From assembly GCA_036012725.1 (NCBI GenBank), contig DASCPW010000051.1, positions 1 to 9,155 on the forward strand: DNA of 9,155 nt, read 5' to 3'. Source of the DNA: GCA-2686765 sp036012725 (GTDB lineage: Bacteria > Pseudomonadota > Alphaproteobacteria > Rhodospirillales > 2-02-FULL-58-16). Under the pieces are notes generated by a model, which saw only the letters and a list, made by a program, of their open reading frames with translations, was not told the origin of the DNA and did no database searches. A program made the translations under genes and the position numbers. Position 1 is the stretch's first letter, and every line of letters begins with the position of its first letter. Of the stretch, positions 5,962 through 9,155 are shown in pieces.

Positions 5962-6915
5962 ATGACTTCCGGGAATCTTCCTCCGGTCCTTGTCGTCGCC
6001 GGCCCGACGGCCAGCGGTAAGTCGGCTCTCGCCTTGGACGCCGCTGGCGCTTTTGCCGGCACGGTGATCAACGCCGATTCCATGCAGGTCTACCGCGAGC
6101 TCAGAATTCTGACGGCGCGGCCGTCGGTGGAGGCCGAGGCGCGGGTTCCCCACAGGCTGTTCGGCCACTTGCCGGCGTCGGAACCCTGTTCGGCCGGACG
6201 TTGGCTCAAGATGGCAGTTACCGAAATCAAGGCGGCGCATTCGCGAAGCAGCCTACCCATCGTTATCGGCGGCACCGGGCTCTATCTCAAGGCGTTGACC
6301 GGGGGCTTGGCCGAAATCCCGGATATTGGCGAGGACATCCGCGCCGGGGCCCGGGTTCTGCACGCCCGCCTGGGCGGTGAGGCGTTCCGCGCCGAATTGG
6401 CGAAATTGGATCCCCAGGCAGCGGAAAAACTACCGGCTGGAGACAGCCAGCGCTTGATCCGTGCTTTTGAAGTGGCACGGGCGACGGGGCGGCCGCTCGC
6501 CGATTGGCAGGACGAAACGGCGCCGGCAACGAGCCTTGGCGCCCGCTTTGCCACCATCGCCCTCATCCCGCCTCGGCAGTGGCTCTATGCTGCCTGCGAC
6601 GCCCGTTTCGACCAGATGATCGCCGCCGGAGCCGTTGCCGAGGTCAAGGCCTTGGCCGCCTTGGGCCTTGCTCCGGGCCTGCCGGCATTGAAGGCCGTCG
6701 GCGTTCCGGAACTGAGCCGCCACCTGCGCGGGGAAGCTAGCCTGGAAGAAGCCGCCGGCGCCGCCAAACGGGCGACCCGCAACTACGTTAAGCGCCAGCT
6801 GACTTGGTTGCGCACCCAAGGAGCCGGGGCCTGGACTCTATCCGCGCAATATTCGGAAAGCATTCGTCCAAAAATCTTTTCATTTATTCGCCGGTTTCTG
6901 TTGACCGTGCAATAG
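5962..6915 (+). CDS. miaA: tRNA dimethylallyltransferase (tRNA delta(2)-isopentenylpyrophosphate transferase)
   Basis: MiaA transfers a dimethylallyl group from DMAPP to N6 of A37 in tRNAs reading codons that begin with U, the first step to ms2i6A. The 317-residue product has the P-loop GPTASGKS (14-21), the catalytic Asp39 in NADSMQVYREL, and HRLFGH (64-69). It also has the substrate-channel motif VIGGTGLYLKALTGGL (101-116), DSQRLIRAFEVARATGR (161-177), and LKAVGVPEL (243-251), the last in a form I associate with alphaproteobacteria. The tRNA-contacting RNYVKRQLTW (273-282) follows. I chose ATG 5962; an in-frame TTG at 5953 is an alternative and neither has a strong Shine-Dalgarno. It begins 36 bases after the response regulator stop and precedes the acetolactate synthase genes, a neighbourhood common in this class. 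Co-transcription with either side is possible but not shown. Confidence 0.95.
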   Translation: MTSGNLPPVLVVAGPTASGKSALALDAAGAFAGTVINADSMQVYRELRILTARPSVEAEARVPHRLFGHLPASEPCSAGRWLKMAVTEIKAAHSRSSLPIVIGGTGLYLKALTGGLAEIPDIGEDIRAGARVLHARLGGEAFRAELAKLDPQAAEKLPAGDSQRLIRAFEVARATGRPLADWQDETAPATSLGARFATIALIPPRQWLYAACDARFDQMIAAGAVAEVKALAALGLAPGLPALKAVGVPELSRHLRGEASLEEAAGAAKRATRNYVKRQLTWLRTQGAGAWTLSAQYSESIRPKIFSFIRRFLLTVQ

Positions 6916-6927
6916 TGAAAGTCTAGT

Positions 6928-6952
6928 TTGGCCCGTTTTTCAGTCCGGCCAA
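6928..6952 (+). other. Stem-loop between miaA and ilvB
   Basis: TTGGCC (6928-6933) pairs perfectly with GGCCAA (6947-6952) around a 13-base loop, 13 bases after the miaA stop. No T-run follows, so it is a poor terminator; it could stabilise the miaA 3' end or form part of the ilvB leader. The 102-base miaA-ilvB gap shows no recognisable leader peptide rich in branched-chain codons. Confidence 0.3.
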
Positions 6953-7017
6953 GAGTTTGCCGTGTTTTGTGGGCTGGCCGCGTTATCAACCGAAATCCCT
7001 CGCCTAAATAGAGAATA

Positions 7018-8772
7018 ATGATGGCAATGAAAAAATTAACGGGAGCGGAAATTTTCTTGCGGGTCCTCAAGGACCAGGGCGTGAAAGTGATTTTCGGCTA
7101 TCCCGGCGGCGTCACCCTTTCCCTATACGATGAAATCTACAAACAGAATCGTTTGCGGCATGTGTTGACCCGGCACGAACAAGCGGCCGTGCACGCGGCG
7201 GAAGGTTACGCCCGTTCGACAGGCAAGCCGGGCGTCGTCCTGGTAACATCGGGCCCCGGCGCCACCAATACGGTCACCGGTCTCACCGACGCCTTGATGG
7301 ACAGCATCCCGATCGTCTGTATTGCCGGCCAGGTGCCGACGCCGTTGATTGGTAACGACGCCTTCCAAGAGGCTGATACCACGGGTATCACCCGATCCTG
7401 CACCAAGCACAATAATCTGGTCAGGGATGTCGATCACCTTGCCCGCGTCCTGCACGAGGCGTTTTATATCGCCACCCATGGCCGCCCCGGGCCGGTAATG
7501 ATCGACCTGCCCAAGGACGTGGTCATTGCCCGCGGGCCTTATGTCGGGCCGGAAAAGATTCGCATCAAGAGCTACCAGCCAAAGGTTGAAGGCGATATCG
7601 GGCTGATCAAGAGAGCGGTGAAGCTGATGGCCGAGGCCAGGCAGCCGATCATCTACGCCGGTGGCGGGGTCATCAATGCCGGGCCAGCGGCGTCCGCCTT
7701 CCTCAAACAATTGGTCCACACCACCGGCTTTCCCTGCACCCTGACACTGATGGGGTTGGGGGCTTTGCCGGCTTCCGACAAGCATTTTCTGGGCATGCCC
7801 GGCATGCACGGCACATACGAAGCCAACTTGGCCATGCACCATTGCGATGTCATGCTCAATGTCGGTGCCCGTTTCGACGACCGGGTGACCAGTAATCTTG
7901 ATGGTTTCGCGCCCAAGGCCAAGAAGATCCATATCGATATCGATCCATCGTCGATCAATAAGAACGTGCTTGTCGATATCGCCATCGTCGGCGACGCCGG
8001 ACTGGTCCTCGGAGACATGATCAAGGCATGGAAATCAACACGCTCCAATGGCAAGTCCCTGAAAAGGTGGTGGAAGAAAATCAATGGCTGGCAAGCTAAG
8101 AAATGCCTGAGTTACGGTAACAATGGCAAGCTAACCAAGCCCCAATACGTCCTTCAGCGGTTGCAGGCGGAAATCAAGGATCGCGACGTTTATGTCACCA
8201 CCGACGTCGGTCAGCATCAAATGTGGACGGCGCAATACATCCAGTTCGAAAAACCGAACCGGCTGATGACATCGGGCGGCCTCGGCACCATGGGTTACGG
8301 CCTGCCGGCCGCCATCGGTGTCCAGATCGCCCATCCCGAGGCGCTGGTCGTCGTTGTTACCAGCGAGGGTTCATTGCAGATGAACCTGCAGGAACTCGCC
8401 ACCGTCGGCCAGTACCGGTTGCCGATCAAGATCCTCGTCCTCAACAATGGCTATATGGGAATGGTCCGCCAGTGGCAGGAGTTGTTCTACGGCAAACGCT
8501 ATTCGGAAACCCGCTACCAGGGCCAGCCGGACTTCGTCAAGCTGGCGGAAGCCTATGGCGCCTTGGGTTTGCAGGCCGAGCGGCCGGACCAGGTTGACGG
8601 CCTGATCAAGAAAATGCTTGCTCATGACGGCGCTGTTCTGACCAATTTTCAGGTTGACCCGACGGAGAACGTTTTTCCGATGATCGCCGCCGGCTCGCCC
8701 CACCATGAGATGATCCTGGGTTCCCAGGAACCAGATCTGGAGGAACCCGGGAAAGACGTGGTCCTGGCTTGA
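7018..8772 (+). CDS. ilvB: Acetolactate synthase (acetohydroxyacid synthase), large catalytic subunit
   Basis: This ThDP-dependent enzyme condenses pyruvate with pyruvate or 2-oxobutyrate to make the acetohydroxy acids that start valine/leucine and isoleucine synthesis. The 584-residue product has the full three-domain layout. An N-terminal PYR domain contains GYPGG (27-31), the ThDP-activating Glu54 in RHEQAAVHAAEGYAR, and GQVPTPLIGNDAFQEAD. A central domain has the FAD-associated GARFDDRVT. The C-terminal PP domain has Asn476-Asn477 and GMVRQWQ, whose Trp486 matches the plant herbicide-site tryptophan. The metal-binding motif, normally GDG-N(26)-NN, reads SEG with Glu450 in the metal position. 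PGGA is PGGV here. The start is ambiguous among ATG at 7018, 7021 and 7027, with only a weak GAGA upstream. The regulatory subunit gene follows after 57 bases. Alphaproteobacterial homologues are also called ilvI. Confidence 0.95.
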   Translation: MMAMKKLTGAEIFLRVLKDQGVKVIFGYPGGVTLSLYDEIYKQNRLRHVLTRHEQAAVHAAEGYARSTGKPGVVLVTSGPGATNTVTGLTDALMDSIPIVCIAGQVPTPLIGNDAFQEADTTGITRSCTKHNNLVRDVDHLARVLHEAFYIATHGRPGPVMIDLPKDVVIARGPYVGPEKIRIKSYQPKVEGDIGLIKRAVKLMAEARQPIIYAGGGVINAGPAASAFLKQLVHTTGFPCTLTLMGLGALPASDKHFLGMPGMHGTYEANLAMHHCDVMLNVGARFDDRVTSNLDGFAPKAKKIHIDIDPSSINKNVLVDIAIVGDAGLVLGDMIKAWKSTRSNGKSLKRWWKKINGWQAKKCLSYGNNGKLTKPQYVLQRLQAEIKDRDVYVTTDVGQHQMWTAQYIQFEKPNRLMTSGGLGTMGYGLPAAIGVQIAHPEALVVVVTSEGSLQMNLQELATVGQYRLPIKILVLNNGYMGMVRQWQELFYGKRYSETRYQGQPDFVKLAEAYGALGLQAERPDQVDGLIKKMLAHDGAVLTNFQVDPTENVFPMIAAGSPHHEMILGSQEPDLEEPGKDVVLA

Positions 8773-8814
8773 CGCTGTGGCCCGCCGCAAGCTAGTGATA
8801 GTGCCACCGGTACT

Positions 8815-8832
8815 GGGGGAGTGACGTTCGTG
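8815..8832 (+). promoter_or_regulatory. Shine-Dalgarno that decides the GTG start of ilvH
   Basis: GGGGGAG (8815-8821) lies 8 bases before the GTG at 8830. An in-frame GTG at 8821 overlaps this purine run and could not use it, so 8830 is the better start. Confidence 0.6.
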
Positions 8833-9155
8833 ACAGCCAGCGACGAAAATATTCAGTTTCACACTATCGCCATCCTCGTCAACAACGAGCCCGGTGTTCT
8901 TGCTCGCGTCATCGGGCTGTTCTCTGGGCGCGGCTACAACATCGATAGTCTGACCGTCGCCGAGGTGAAGCATAGCGAGAATCTGTCGCGGATCACCATC
9001 GTCACCTCGGGGACGCCGATGATTATAGAACAAATCAAGGCTCAGCTTGAGCGCTTGGTCCCGGTCCACAGGGTAAGCGACCTGACGGTGGAAGGTCCTT
9101 TCGTGAAGCGGGAACTGGCTTTGGTCAAGGTCCGGGGCAGCGGCAAAAACAGGGT
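8830..9155 (+). CDS. ilvH: Acetolactate synthase small regulatory subunit, 3'-truncated by the window edge
   Basis: About 108 residues are visible, starting at GTG 8830 (MTASDENIQFHTIAILVNN). An ACT domain spans roughly residues 10-85. It includes the glycine-turn signature NNEPGVLARVIGLFSGRGYN, followed by IDSLTVAEV and SRITIVTSG, typical of IlvH/IlvN. This subunit stimulates the catalytic subunit and gives feedback inhibition by valine, which binds at the ACT dimer interface. The sequence continues in frame to the end of the window (KRELALVKV), where the C-terminal domain begins. It is 57 bases downstream of the large subunit gene, has a strong ribosome-binding site, and is almost certainly co-transcribed with it. 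The name ilvN is also used for this family. Confidence 0.93.
   Translation, partial: MTASDENIQFHTIAILVNNEPGVLARVIGLFSGRGYNIDSLTVAEVKHSENLSRITIVTSGTPMIIEQIKAQLERLVPVHRVSDLTVEGPFVKRELALVKVRGSGKNR

Noticed and set aside
5260..6240. A 326-codon - strand open frame across the response regulator and miaA
   Set aside because: It overlaps two well-supported genes antisense and has no recognisable motif.
1..9155. CRISPR array, tRNA, rRNA, phage, toxin-antitoxin or defence genes
   Set aside because: No regularly spaced repeats, no tRNA-like cloverleaf and no matching protein motifs were found; the window is mostly housekeeping genes.

Overview
The window looks like chromosomal DNA of an alphaproteobacterium, most likely of the Rhodospirillales type. 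This rests on the GC-rich genes, the MiaA and acetolactate synthase sequence styles, and two gene orders: a MarR/OmpR-type regulator pair resembling petP-petR, and miaA-ilvB-ilvH. No taxonomic search was possible, so the assignment is by recognition only.

Layout, left to right. The window opens inside recQ (1-1613, + strand); the missing N-terminus carries the Walker A motif. recQ is followed by a good candidate intrinsic terminator (1660-1693). Next is a gene-free stretch (1614-2071) holding a 156-bp AT-rich element (1803-1958) with near-perfect 15-bp terminal inverted repeats, which looks like a miniature transposable element or IS remnant. On the - strand is a long-form glyceraldehyde-3-phosphate dehydrogenase (2072-3517). 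It has an extra N-terminal region of about 130 residues and resembles gammaproteobacterial proteins, so it may have been acquired. Also on the - strand is the branched-chain aminotransferase ilvE (3711-4613).

A 127-bp AT-rich divergent intergenic region (4614-4740) separates ilvE from a rightward cluster. That cluster is a MarR-family regulator (4741-5235), an OmpR-type response regulator without a visible kinase (5248-5925), the tRNA dimethylallyltransferase miaA (5962-6915), the acetolactate synthase large subunit ilvB (7018-8772), and the start of the small subunit ilvH (8830 to the window end).

The metabolic theme of the right half is branched-chain amino acid synthesis. IlvB/IlvH make the acetohydroxy acids at the start of the pathway and IlvE performs the last transamination. 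The paired regulators and the repeat-rich ilvE/marR intergenic region are the obvious places to look for control, although regulation of ilvE by this MarR protein is only an inference. No CRISPR array, tRNA, rRNA, phage or defence system was seen. I found no convincing undescribed system. The most unusual signals are the miniature element beside gap, the long GAPDH with an arginine where NAD-dependent enzymes have an aspartate, and a non-canonical metal-binding motif (SEG instead of GDG) in IlvB.
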